NCBI GenBank assembly: GCA_029204225.1
Contig: CM055095.1
Span: 41,161,719 to 41,225,718, forward strand
From: Diphasiastrum complanatum
Taxonomy: Eukaryota > Streptophyta > Lycopodiopsida > Lycopodiales > Lycopodiaceae
Direction: 5' to 3'
DNA: 64,000 nt
Under the pieces are notes generated by a model. It worked only from the letters and a program-made list of their open reading frames with translations, was not told the DNA's origin and did no database searches. This document shows positions 46,998-59,207 of this stretch, piece by piece. Each line of letters starts with the position of its first letter. Position 1 is the first letter of the stretch. Position numbers and translations under genes: made by a program.

Positions 46998-47658
46998 TGT
47001 AAAAATTACAGCAAATAAGGATCCTAAAACACTTGAAATGATGAGGGAAACAATAGATTATGATTTCATAAGATTAGCACAAGTTGAACCATCAAAATCC
47101 ATCAAAAATCTATGCTTGAACCTCACTAAATGGCCCAAATCCTTGAAGAAGGCTTCACACGTGTGAAAGTACGGCCTCCCACAGTCTGAGTACTGTACAC
47201 CAGACCTACATTCAATCCTATAATCATTAGTAATCACAAGTACTCAAACAATTATGAACATAGAGAGCAATTGCACCATTATGAAAAAAAAATTTGGTGA
47301 GATATCATCACCTATATATACATGATCCATCACAGTTTTGGGCAGGTATGAGTAGCCCTAAACCTATCCCTAATGCTAATTTTGGTGGATCTTTCATCCC
47401 TACCAAGTTAAGGTTGGAATCTTGGAGATCCCTCAACAATGCAAAAACTACCAAAAATAGCTCCTATTTTTTCTCCCTTGTATCTAAGCATAATTTGGAC
47501 TCATTCCAAAGGTTCTAACACTTAGGTCTACTTGAGAACATCCTTATGAATGGAATCCTATGCTATTTGGCACGTGTGACAAGCCACATCATGACCATCT
47601 AACTATTTACAAGTCATATGACCAAAACTAGTCAAGCTAGATTTGTGAATTTTTAACA
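46998..47658 (-). repeat. C8 5' LTR with 98-bp extra segment
   Basis: 661 bp, same ends as the 3' LTR. It carries an extra stretch at about 47322-47420 absent from the 3' LTR and lacks about 20 bp near 47285. The extra stretch reads openly on the plus strand (DPSQFWAGMSSPKPIPNANF). Confidence 0.93.
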
Positions 47659-47969
47659 GGGATGAGGTGCCCTTGACATTACATATGCAAGGGTTGCACC
47701 ACCCTAGATGCACCATTTTGGATGAATGTATTTTAAACTGCAACCACCATTTTGGATTAATGTATTTTACACCACAACTATTATGGCAGTTATTGTCCCC
47801 TCCATCAACAAGAGTGGAAAAATATTTGAGGTGAGGATGCTTGTGTACATGTGATAACCATCTCTCAATACTACTCCATGTCAAGGGGATGGGTCCAAAA
47901 TTGTTGCATTGTGCAAAATGCTATTCCAACAACATCACCTCGTCTCCTCCACCCATGCTTGAATATAGG
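47659..47969. repeat. Tandem duplication, right part, and GGGAT target copy
   Basis: It starts with the second GGGAT (47659-47663) and continues the second unit of the duplication at 42168-42507. Confidence 0.85.
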
Positions 47970-48545
47970 TTGTATTGACAAGCTAGACGTTCCATCCAGT
48001 ACGAGAATTACACTAACCAATTTAGGGTTTCCATGGCTCACAAATACTGCTAATGCTCCACATCCAGCTTCTCAAACTATGGCGGGGAGTTAGGAAGATC
48101 AACTCATTACATAGAAAGAGTTGGGTGAAGTCACATGAGAAGAGGTCTTTGAACATGTCCAACTCATTCTTGATGTTTAGAACGAACTTGAGCCATTTAC
48201 GTGGAATGTGCTCTATTGTAGCACAATCTTATGAAAGTACATGCTTTCTCTTTTTCTTTTAGAATTTAAATGCTACCAATAAATTACTTGTCATAATATA
48301 AGATTGCAATCTACTAGCCATCTAAAGGGCTTGGTAAAAAATAATATGGTCTTGTAGGATAATTGTTAGAATTGGCACATTACCTATCAATTGAATTTAC
48401 ATCATTTGTAGTTGCATCATACTCTTGTGAAATTTACATTGATTTTATTCACAAGGTCAAATTAGTGATGTAATTTGAATGTTTTCTCTCTTTCATTACA
48501 ACATCGTGTGTCTTTTATAAAAGAGCTTATTCATAGCTTGACCAT
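47970..48545. other. Non-coding DNA
   Basis: No feature recognised. Confidence 0.5.
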
Positions 48546-48755
48546 GGAAGCATTGTGTATTTATCATGGATGAACTTATTCCTCACTGAGACTAAGAGTG
48601 GTGGAAGTAGTGTGTTTTTCATGGATGAGATTATTCCTTGTTGAGGCTAAGGGTGGTGGAAGCACTGTGTATTTTTCATGGATGAGATTATTCCTTGCTA
48701 AGACTAAGGGTGGTGAACACATTGTGTATTTTTCATGGATGAGGTTATTTGATGG
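48546..48755. repeat. Minisatellite, 55-57 bp units
   Basis: CATGGATGA begins at 48565, 48620, 48677 and 48734. Units contain TTATTCCT and CTAAG(A/G)GTGGTG. Confidence 0.9.
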
Positions 48756-48866
48756 CTGAATAGGCCCACCATCATCCAATGGTCTATAGCATGATTAAAG
48801 TAGCATGATCTACATAATTGTGCCTTCTATGCCATTAGCTCCGTTACTTAAGAGTGGGACAGTCAA

Positions 48867-49190
48867 AGGTAAAGAATACAATCCTTCATTTTCAATGGTG
48901 TTGGTTGGAAAATAATTTAAGAGCATTTGGCATCATCAACGTAGCAAATTTGACCCGATGTGGTGGGTGTATAAAGTGTACACAACCTCATCATATATTA
49001 AGAGGTTACTCCTACATAGTAACATGCTATCTTCTACAATCCTTGCACCCTTGGCCAGGTGAACAATACACTCCTCCCTTTCCAATGATGTTGTTTGAAG
49101 ATTGATTTAAGAGCAATTGGCACGGTCAGCATGGTGAATTTGACCTGGAGTCTGCATGTGAGTGAATAAAGTATACAAAATATAGCAAGT
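48867..49190. repeat. ~195-bp degenerate tandem duplication
   Basis: Blocks of the first unit (AATACAATCCTTCATTTTC, TTTAAGAGCATTTGGCA, AAATTTGACC) recur about 195 bp later (AATACACTCCTCCCTTTCC, TTTAAGAGCAATTGGCA, GAATTTGACC). Confidence 0.75.
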
Positions 49191-49353
49191 TTGCCAGGAC
49201 CATAATCATATACTATCTATAACATAGAAACAAAAAGTCTCACAGACACTGCTTTGTCAAGTCGTCTCTACCTTCTAGGCTGCATTCTGACTAATGACAT
49301 TACTTTGTCAAGTCTAGTCTTGTCTTGTCTTTTAGTTTCCTACATGCATACAT

Positions 49354-49632
49354 GCCTGCCTACATAAACTCTTCTCCTTCTGCTTTTGCTTCTCAACTCT
49401 CTCATCATCTGCAACCAGTTTGTACAATCAAGGATTTCATGAAGAAGTCATCATGAACCAGCTCTTCGTAATGGTCTTCAAAAAGTGCACCAGTATTGGT
49501 TAGTCTTGGTGAGAAATGTTGGCTAGCATGTAATTAACTTCAAACGGTTGTTATCCCAGAGCAGCAAAAACCATTACAATGGCACTAGCTTGTACCACTC
49601 TGACATCCACAATTGCATGTCAATCGCTTAAC
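49354..49632 (+). pseudogene. J20: 5' fragment of the J20-like gene (UTR and 17 codons)
   Basis: Plus strand. GCCTGCCTACATAA, CTTCTGCTTTTGCTTCTCA and CTCTCTCAT match the leader of the gene at 12981-13625. Further leader matches are AAAAAGTGCAC, TTAGTCTTGGTG and AGAGCAGCAAAAA just before the ATG (49579). The coding start MALACTTL-STIACQSL is the same apart from one Ala-to-Thr change; I count two base differences in 51. It diverges at codon 18 and meets a stop two codons later (NV, stop). A minus-strand copia gag fragment follows within about 20 bp. The leader has several indels, so it is more diverged than the coding start. It lacks the J-domain and cannot work as a chaperone. Confidence 0.9.
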
Positions 49633-49639
49633 GTCTGAG

Positions 49640-49830
49640 AAACTTGACATCATAAGAGAGTCTTCATGTGAGGTCTCCTCTTCTTCTTGGCCTATGTTTT
49701 CTTGACTTTGAGCTTGCTTCCTCTTGAAACACTCAGAGGCATAGTGCCCCATCTTCCTACAAAAGTAGCACTTGATCTTTGAGGCTTGCTTGAGCTTGGA
49801 CTTGAAGATCCTTCTTGATTTTCATTGACT
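49640..49830 (-). pseudogene. Copia gag zinc-knuckle fragment, C8 family
   Basis: The minus strand reads IKCYFCRKMGHYASECFKRK followed by EEEETSHEDSLM, closely matching C8 residues 122-166. It is a short piece fused to the J20 fragment. It carries no ends. Confidence 0.85.
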
Positions 49831-51897
<2,067 letters not shown>

Positions 51898-51904
51898 CAA
51901 CACT

Positions 51905-52097
51905 GCACTTAGTTCCTCTTGACAAACTTGGTTGAGGGTGAGGTCGTTGCCCAAGCGCACAACCATTGGAGCAAGGGCTGCATTGTCTATAGCGAGGAGG
52001 GTGAGGCTGTTGATCTCAGAGGCAACTCCAGTATGTGTCAAGAGGCTGTTGAGGACGGAGTAGTCTAGGTTTTGATCTAGAATGGCGGTGATGTTCT
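51905..52097 (-). pseudogene. Fasciclin-like arabinogalactan protein fragment
   Basis: The minus strand reads NITAILDQNLDYSVLNSLLT, then HTGVASEINSLTLLAIDNAA and LAPMVVRLGNDLTLNQV. This matches the first part of a FAS1 domain in plant fasciclin-like arabinogalactan proteins (NITAIL, then a fNxxLT stretch, then EIN-..-ITVLAxDNAA). Those proteins are GPI-anchored at the cell surface and act in adhesion and wall formation. Only about 60 residues remain, and the last ones look frameshifted. Both ends run into (AG)n tracts, so the 299-codon open frame over this interval is an artefact. Loss of one residue in the ITVLA strand (reads LTLLA) is within family variation. Confidence 0.55.
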
Positions 52098-52291
<194 letters not shown>

Positions 52292-52679
52292 CCATTGAGA
52301 ATGTGGGCAGAGGGCTTCAGGCTGGCCCAGTGATGGCGCATGAGCACATGATCTTGATCGAGGAGTTGGTTATGAGCGCTGCGTTGTACTTGAGGCGGAG
52401 GAAAGGAGAGATGGATCATAGAGAGGGAGGGAGGGAGAGACAAACAGGAAGAGAGACAGAGAGGGAGGGAGCGGGGGAGAGAGAGATTTAAATTTTGAAT
52501 GGGGAGGTAGGACCAAGGGTGCAATATGCATGCATGGGGAGGGGGCCCGTACATGGGGAGGAGGTCCCGTACATGCATCCTCTCCTCACTTTTTAGTTCA
52601 AAAAAAGCTCATGCATGGGTGAGGGGAGGAGCATGCATGGGTCCCCTCACTCATGCATAAAAGTGGAACAAAGTTTAAC
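52292..52679. other. Non-coding DNA with GA-rich and GGGGAGG motifs
   Basis: GAGGGAGGGAGAGA (52423-52440) and repeated CATGCATGGG near 52530-52640. No coding motif recognised. Confidence 0.5.
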
Positions 52680-52963
52680 TATATATATATATACTAGTTG
52701 CTTGTGCCCGTCGATGACGGCAGACAATGGGGGGCCGACGATCTAGGTGGTGGCTTGTGGTCGAGATGTGTGGATGATGCCCAGAGCAGCAGGCAATTGA
52801 TGATTGAAAGTGGACATAATTATAAGCGGCCAAAATTTTGTCCGCCAGTCATTTGGGGGGTTGTGTTTTGGATGGTTTTGACATGCATCAACATGAAGCT
52901 TCAACACCTTAACATGTGTGCGGTTGTGTGCTTTTAGGTGTGCATGTGTGTGTGCATGTGTGT

Positions 52964-53011
<48 letters not shown>

Positions 53012-53400
53012 GTGCGTGTGTGCGTGTGTGCGTGTGTGTGAGTGTGTATGTGTTCATACCCACAAACAACGTTTATATATTTTTGGAAGTGGTGTTTTTT
53101 TCAACCATTTTCTTAAGACCTATTTAGCTTTTCCGTTTGCAAATGGGTGACATTTTTAGTATGTATGCCCGTCATTGACGGGCGGCCAGTGATCTCAGGC
53201 TGATGATTTGGATGGCGGCCAATGGTTTAGGAGGAAAGCCGATGGTCGTTGATGGGTGGCCAATGTATGTGTGTGTATGTACGTGAGTGCATGTGTTTTT
53301 GTATGTGTGTGTATTCGTGAGAGTGCGTATATTTGTGCATGCGTGTGGGTAGTCTAGCATAGTGTGCCCGTCGATGGCGGGCGGCCGATGATGTGGGTGT
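52680..53400. repeat. Repeated GCCCGTC palindrome region with (GT)n
   Basis: GCCCGTC-GAC/GGC hairpins occur at 52706-52720, 53167-53183 and 53366-53382. The second is GCCCGTCATTGACGGGC, a perfect 8-bp stem. Each is followed by GGCGGCC or GGGGCCGA. A (TA)n at 52680-52693 precedes the first, and GT repeats (52970-53042, partly GTGC) lie between. Long open frames across the GT tract are artefacts. Confidence 0.85.
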
Positions 53401-53413
53401 GTGTATGGATTTG

Positions 53414-53786
53414 TGTGAAAAAAGTGGATCTTGAATGGATCCAAATTCCCAAAATACTTGGCTAAGATCTTTGCACAACAAGCTACAAAAGCTAGAAATG
53501 GCAAAGCATCCTAATGCTACCTTTGATACGCATGAACTTGACAAAGCATTCAAGAAACAAAAGAAACTAATAAAAGGTACTGATGGCAGCCAAAAACAAC
53601 AGCATACCAGCCTTACAACAACAGCCTACCACTTTTGGAAACCTCTTAAGATCATACACTGAAATATATACTAACATAAAAGTATATAGGCCTCTTTCAC
53701 ACGTGTGAAAGGTTAGATCCAAAACTATGTACAAAAATTGCCAATTTAGGTCTCAAACTAGCTAGGAAATGTTGACAATTTTCACA
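53414..53786 (-). repeat. LTR with TGTGAAAA/TTTTCACA ends
   Basis: 373 bp; minus-strand ends TGTGAAAATTG (53786) and TTTTTTCACA (53414). A polypurine tract AAAAGGGAG lies just before the start (53795-53787), so it is a 3' LTR. It carries the palindrome TTCACACGTGTGAA at 53696. The flanking five bases differ, so it is not a simple solo LTR. Confidence 0.65.
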
Positions 53787-55050
53787 CTCCCTTTTCAACA
53801 TTGGATGCTAGCATGTGCATGGGGGTTGAGGATGTATGTATGGTGGGCACCTGTACATCCTCTTTTGACCATTTTTTAGTTATAACTTTTGTTTATGTAT
53901 GGAAAAAGTGCATCTCCCCACACATAGATACATTCATGTGCATTGAGGGTAGGGCCCATAAAAGAATGGATTTAATGTGGAAGTTTTAAAACTTCAACTT
54001 TGAAATTAAAGTCTTTGTGTACATTCAAGTAATTTTAGTTTGCACTTCTTTGAAGTTTAACTTCTTGTGAACTATGAAGTTTAAAAAAGATGTAAATGGA
54101 CACAAGAATCTACCTAATCTGAACCTTTAAGTAAATGGACACAAGAATCTATGTAATTGTGAAAGTTTAAGTAAATGGACACATAATCTATATAATCTAA
54201 TTCAGGTGAAAGTATCAAAATTTCAACTTTAAATTAGAGTCCTTTGTGAACTTTGAATTTTACAAACCATTTAACTGGACAAGAAATCTATGTAACCTCA
54301 TAGATCTAATTAATGTAAAAGCTAAGTAGTTTTAAAAACTTCGACTTTGAAGTTCTTTGGAGTTTAACTCTTTTGTGAACTTTGAAAATTGAAGTTTAAG
54401 AAAAAGATGTAAATGGACAAGGAATCTATGTAATCTCATAGAATTTAATTGGAATCTATGTAATCTCATAAAACCAAATTAATGCAAAAGTTTTAAAACT
54501 TCAACTTTGAAGTTTAAGTCTTTGTGAACTTTGAAGTTTCAAAGAGATGGAAAATGAAAATGAAAAATGAAATACTACAACAATGAGCTTTCAACTTGAA
54601 GTTACTTGAGAATATTGTAACATGCATTACTTCATAATTAACCTTTAACTTGAATATTCTCAAAACTTTAAATGCATTGTGAGGTTTCATCACCCATTGT
54701 TTTCCAAAACAAAGGTTAAAACAATATTAACTTATAGGTGGGTGAGGGGGAGAGAGAGAGAGAGGAGGGTTTGATAAATAAGAAAAAGTTAAAGGAAGAT
54801 CTATTTCATAACATGGGGGTGGCAAAAACATAAGAGGAGGGTTTTTATGCAATAACAAAGGAGTTTTTGTTGGTTTTATAACAAAAAGAGGGAAAGTTGT
54901 GTGAGGTTCAAAGGCTTAATACCATAAAAAAAAGGACTTATTAAATAGCAAGGAGGGATTAAAAGGAAAAATTGGATGGGGAGGTTTAAGAAAACAAATT
55001 GGGGGTTTATTGCCAAAGAAATAAATAGGGATTAAGGGGGCTTCTCCCAT
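53787..55050. repeat. AT-rich degenerate tandem repeats
   Basis: From 53985 to 54550, AAAACTTCAACTTTGAA, CTTTGTGAACTTTGAA and AATGGACA-AAGAATCTATGTAAT recur about four times at roughly 150-190 bp, with shorter sub-repeats. AAGTTTTAAAACTT is self-complementary. Nothing coding recognised to 55050. Confidence 0.7.
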
Positions 55051-55644
55051 CATTTCAACATCATTTGGAGTTTGGATGAGTGGTTCAGGTTCTTCCAAAA
55101 CGTCGCCAAAATTGGGTGGTGGTTCGTCGTGTGTATCCAATTCAACAATATCTTTTCCTTCAAACACACATCATTTTCTTGCATTAAGTTGGATCACATA
55201 CCACCATCTTGGGTCTATTCGATCTGGATGGAATATAATCTACCAAAGATTTTAAAAAAAATCAAGTTAGTCTAGTAAGATTGATACATAGGTAATTGGA
55301 TTCAGAATATTAATGACATTGGAATTTTAGAGTTTCACTTGTTCGCAATGTCATGGCAATACTAAAGTATCATGAGAGTCCATCGATATACATTTTGTTG
55401 AGTCAATTTGAAAAAACTTTGAGTTATCATTTCTAGTCGTGGCATTGCTTCCACGATAGATGACCTTAAACCATTTTACATCAAAAATAAAGTATTTGCC
55501 GTTAGTCTCATATTCGACTTCATAAATATGTTGCAATGTGCCGACATATGGCATCCGATAAAGTGCACGACCATCTGCCAATTGCCAGATTATATTATCA
55601 TGCTGCAATGCTGGGTGGTTCTTGGGAATCAAGATTTTTGGCAT
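55051..55644 (-). pseudogene. CACTA (En/Spm) DUF4216 domain remnant
   Basis: The minus strand reads YEVEYETNGKYFIFDVKWFK, then SKFFQIDSTKC and HDTLVLP (55644-55351). This follows the pattern of DUF4216, found next to the transposase in plant CACTA elements (a short hydrophobic strand, then K-W, later a T-VN-like segment and a D-.-L-.-LA end). Downstream in broken frames (55275-55060) GWWYVIQLN-type text and VELDTHDEPPPNFGDVLEEP continue the usual tail. No transposase core or terminal inverted repeats are seen. Alternative: an unrelated host domain, less likely given the flanking LTRs. Confidence 0.6.
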
Positions 55645-55699
55645 GGACCACTTCTGATTGGATTGTCAGAGCAAATAAGTGTTTTTTTTCGCACAAACA

Positions 55700-56041
55700 C
55701 GATTTTAATACGAAACACCTGAAATGCATGGAGAAGGTGCAGTATCATCTTATCAAAGTACGATGAGAGACTTAGAATTTGCTTTGCACAGGAACACAGA
55801 TCACAGTAACACAGACAGAAAATCACTCTCTTCAGCAAGCTCACATAGCAACTGTATTTTTCAAAAGGAAATTACACTGTACATATAGTTGTTCACTCAG
55901 GCAACCCATGCATGACCCAGGTTGCTGTTGGCGGGACACGTGTCCCGTCAACTTGCCTCATGGCGAGGCCAACTGATCCTTATCCACTGATAGGACCCAC
56001 AATACAATAACATAGTGATTCTAACTTTAATTCTAACTCTC
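55700..56041 (-). repeat. Copia C9 3' LTR, approximate ends
   Basis: It is placed between the RNase H with polypurine tract (TTAAGGGAGAGAG, 56051-56037) and the CACTA remnant. Start and end bases are not certain. GACGGGACACGTGTCCCGCC (near 55950-55931) is a palindrome of 6-8 bp arms around CACGTG. Confidence 0.5.
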
Positions 56042-56091
56042 TCCCTTAAAGTAGAGTCACTTTTTATACAGTCATATATATAGCTTTAAAG

Positions 56092-56745
56092 TCAACAAGC
56101 TTTAAGTACAGAAAGCTTTGATCTAAACTTATCAAACTTTTCTCCAGTAAGTGGCTTAGTGAAAATATCAGCTACTTGTTCTTCTGTGCTACAATGAACA
56201 ACATGAATTTCACGACTTAGCAGCCTCTCACGTATGAAGTGATATTGAATCTCAATGTGTTTAGTTCTCGCATGGAACACTGGATTCTTTGCTAGCTGAA
56301 TGCCACTCTGACTGTCACTATGTAAAGTTGTGGGATTTTTCTGCTTCATGCCAATTTCTTCCAAGATTTGTCTCAATTATATAGCTTCTTGTGCAGCACT
56401 ACACATTGCCTTATACTCTGCTTCTGTGGTGGAAAGAGCAATTGTACTTTGCATCTTACTAGACCAGGAAAAGCAATTACCACAAAACTGGAATATATAT
56501 CTTGTGGTGGATCTACGATCATCATAGTCACCTCCCCAGTCCGCATCCACATAGTCACACAACTCAGGTAAACCATCATGCTTCCTATAAATCAAGCCAT
56601 ACTCTGAAGTGCCTTTCACATAACGCAAAATGCGTTTAGCTGCTTTCCAATGCATTTCCGTAGGTGCTGCCATAAACTGACTTACAATGCCAACAACATA
56701 GAAACATTCTGCGCTATTGCAGTAGAGCCAACTCTCCAATGGCAT
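56092..56745 (-). pseudogene. Copia C9 RNase H relic
   Basis: The minus strand 56745-56377 reads MHWKAAKRILRYVKGTSEYG, then CDYVDADWGGDYDDRRSTT and STIALSTTEAEYKAMCSAAQ. After a stop near 56378, 56376-56092 reads LHSDSQSGIQLAKNPVFHAR, KHIEIQYHFIRERL and VADIFTKPLTGEKFDKFR, followed by the polypurine tract. It is the C-terminal end of a copia pol with a single interruption. RT and upstream domains are missing above 56745. Confidence 0.9.
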
Positions 56746-57639
56746 GACCCTCAGTCCACAGGCAGAGCAACATGACAGCTCAAGTTTGTAAATCTCATAG
56801 ATGGATCATCTCATTACTCGATATCGATTTTTTTCATTTTCATTCAGTTTTACCCATGCTCTAGGGAATGGAATGGTTTTTTCCATGGCAAATGAATGTG
56901 TAGCTTGATACTACTGCTAAGCCAGAGCTGCTCCGACGCTGTGGCCTGCCAAGTACTGGCTACACCATCACCTACTTTATCTATTCTCTCTCAACGAACG
57001 TAGACCTCCCACAGTTTATTGTTAAATCCGTGGCTCAAGATCCTGCTGGCCGAAGTGAATAATCGAATTGGATTGGATTCATCATGGTGGTCACTGTTTC
57101 GACTTCCATCAAGCTCCACCCTCACATCTAGCCATCACACAGCGGCCTCAAGATTCTCAAAAAACCGGTATCAGTCTGTCTCCAAGTGTATCGAATGCCA
57201 ACTGTGCTCACATCAGGCGCTTCCACTTCTCAATCCAAAACTTTTAGTGTTGTCCACACACTCTCTTGGATACAGGGTGCATGATTATTCCACAAGAATA
57301 ATTCCACAAATGCATCTCTTTCCCTACAACCCCAGCAGACGAGAAGGGTTTCAGCAGTTTAAGTGGACTTGAGTTGATGGGAAGGGCAAGCAACAAAGCA
57401 GGCCTCAACCATCCCAGCTTCTGGGAATTAAAGAGCCAGACACAACATTACTTTTATCCTCCAAACCCGAATTGACAGGCACAAGACAGATCCTGACTTC
57501 CATTTTGCCAAAAGTGTTCTCTATTTGGATCAAAGTACGCAAATCATTTACTGATAACAAGCAAAAAAACCACATGTCCCATGGGTTTCCACAGTTATCC
57601 AAAGTTTCCACACTCAAAAACAAGTTTGAGAGGAGATCA
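56746..57639 (+). other. Non-coding DNA, possible transit-peptide-like reading frame
   Basis: At 57085 a plus-strand frame reads MVVTVSTSIKLHPHI, then a stop, then PSHSGLKILKKPVSVCLQVY. The composition (Ser/Thr/Lys-rich) recalls a chloroplast transit peptide with one stop, but no mature domain follows. Could be chance. Confidence 0.2.
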
Positions 57640-57895
57640 CAATGCTATGTAATCTTGGAGCGTACGATGCTACAGAGACATCCAAAAGCAAGAGTGAGCA
57701 TGACCTAATGATCCAGAGCTTTAGAACTTGAAGCTAACACTGGTCTTACTGCAATCTTAGAGCTTCAGATGCTACAAAATATCAAACATCAAGAGTGAGC
57801 AGTGACCTAATCCAAAGCATAAGTGTCGTGCAGAATCTTACAGCTCCAGATCCTACACAAACATTAGATGGCAAGAGTGAGTAGTGACCTAACAA
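57640..57895. repeat. Three degenerate ~85-100 bp repeats
   Basis: AATCTTGGAGC, AATCTTAGAGC and AATCTTACAGC at 57651, 57752 and 57835 are each followed by GATGCTAC or GATCCTAC and CAAGAGTGAG-A-TGACCTAA. Confidence 0.8.
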
Positions 57896-58323
57896 TCACG
57901 TTTCAAAAATTCAAGAGAATAGAGCTTCAGCCTACAGCATCCTCACCTCACCTTCGCTCAGACTCTATTCCTCAATGCACAACACCACCAACCAAAATAA
58001 GAAAAACTCTTAGAGATGAGATGCAAAGTGATGAGAGGCGCACTAATCCTTCACACACAGACTTATGATGAGATTTAAAGAAGAAAAATAGCATATCCAG
58101 AATCTAGCTAATGCAAAATATGAAGAGAAAAAGAGAAAAAGTCGAGTGCTCATCCTGCTGCTCAAGGACGATCACCAATTATTGCTGCTTCACAGAAATG
58201 GAAATGATTAAGAGATAAGGAGATAATAGGACGATTGGAAGTTTTAGGAGGAATAAAAAAATGTGGCGATTTGGTGTTTCTCATTTCGTAACAAATCTAA
58301 AAAGCCTAAAAACCCATTTCGTA

Positions 58324-58651
58324 ACATTTTTATAGTATAGAACGTTCTGTACCACGGAACCCGAATAATTTTTCTTTTTTACCAAAATGTTTTCCATATT
58401 GTTCTACTACCTCAGCTCAAAACTGCAAAAAAGTCCATATAGTGTCAAAAAATGAAGCCCTTAACTCTCTCTCTCACACACACACACACATTTATATTGT
58501 ACCATTTTTATAGTGTAGAATGTTATGTACCACAAATGCCAATAAATTTTTTTTTTTTTTTTACCAAAATGTTTCCCATATGTTCTACTACCTCCTATAT
58601 AGCTCAAAACTGCAAAAATTTCCATATAGGGATCAAAAATGAAGCCCTAAA

Positions 58652-58654
<3 letters not shown>
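58324..58654. repeat. ~178-bp tandem duplication ending in different microsatellites
   Basis: ATTTTTATAGT(A/G)TAGAA at 58327 and 58504, ACCAAAATGTTT, GTTCTACTACCTC and AATGAAGCCC are shared. The first unit ends in CTCTCTCTCACACACA (58466-58490) and the second in (AT)n (58655-58745). Confidence 0.88.

Positions 58655-58745
<91 letters not shown>
58655..58745. repeat. (AT)n microsatellite, 91 bp
   Basis: Uninterrupted AT dinucleotides. Confidence 0.98.
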
Positions 58746-58746
<1 letters not shown>

Positions 58747-59207
58747 CGATTGAGGTGGAATTAATGGACTTGAGATATGTGGGTAAAAACAAAAGTGAAT
58801 GGATGAGGCTCCTTACTCATGTAAAGGTCTTGGATGGCCATGTATAGGTGAAATTTAAGGTGATGCCAATGAAGAATTGTCTTGTGCCATCTGATCTTTG
58901 CATAATTGTGATCAACCCCACAACCATTTCTTTCTAGGGTTGCCCCTCCCCAATCCAAGGCATTTTTTCTAGGTATTGCCCATTCTAATTCCAAGGCATT
59001 TCTTCAATGGGTTGCCCATCCCAAACCAAGGCAAATTTTCTAGGTGTGGCCCATCCACAATCAATTCCTTGGCCCATCTAACGTTCATTAGCTTTTTGAA
59101 ATAAATTTTTAATCTACCATAGGAAGGGTCTTGGGTTTCAAAAAACCATCTTTGGTTGAATGCTACCATTCCTTGTGAGTTCTCATCCATCTTGGGATTA
59201 TGGAACC
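58746..59207 (+). repeat. Dispersed repeat R1, copy B
   Basis: Homologous to 40101-40487. It contains about three copies of a 36-bp internal unit (TTGCCC-, CCAAGGCATTT, TCTAGG near 58940, 58975 and 59011), where copy A has one. It begins at the end of the (AT)n tract. Confidence 0.88.

Larger units (their letters stand above)
42508..47658 (-). mobile_element. Full-length Ty1/copia element C8
   Basis: 5151 bp, minus strand, with both LTRs, primer-binding site, polypurine tract and GGGAT target duplications on each side. The order gag, protease, integrase, RT, RNase H is Ty1/copia. By eye the LTRs differ at fewer than about ten substitutions over the shared 560 bp, so the insertion is recent. 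It is nonetheless defective: the N-terminal part of gag is missing and two frameshifts break integrase. It sits inside a duplicated unit, which allows the empty site to be reconstructed from unit 1. Confidence 0.95.

Noticed and set aside
53414-53786. Solo LTR with target-site duplication
   Set aside because: The five bases on each side differ (ATTTG and CTCCC) and a polypurine tract lies on one side.
55779-55976. Small plus-strand frame in the C9 LTR
   Set aside because: Shadow of an LTR on the other strand with no motif.
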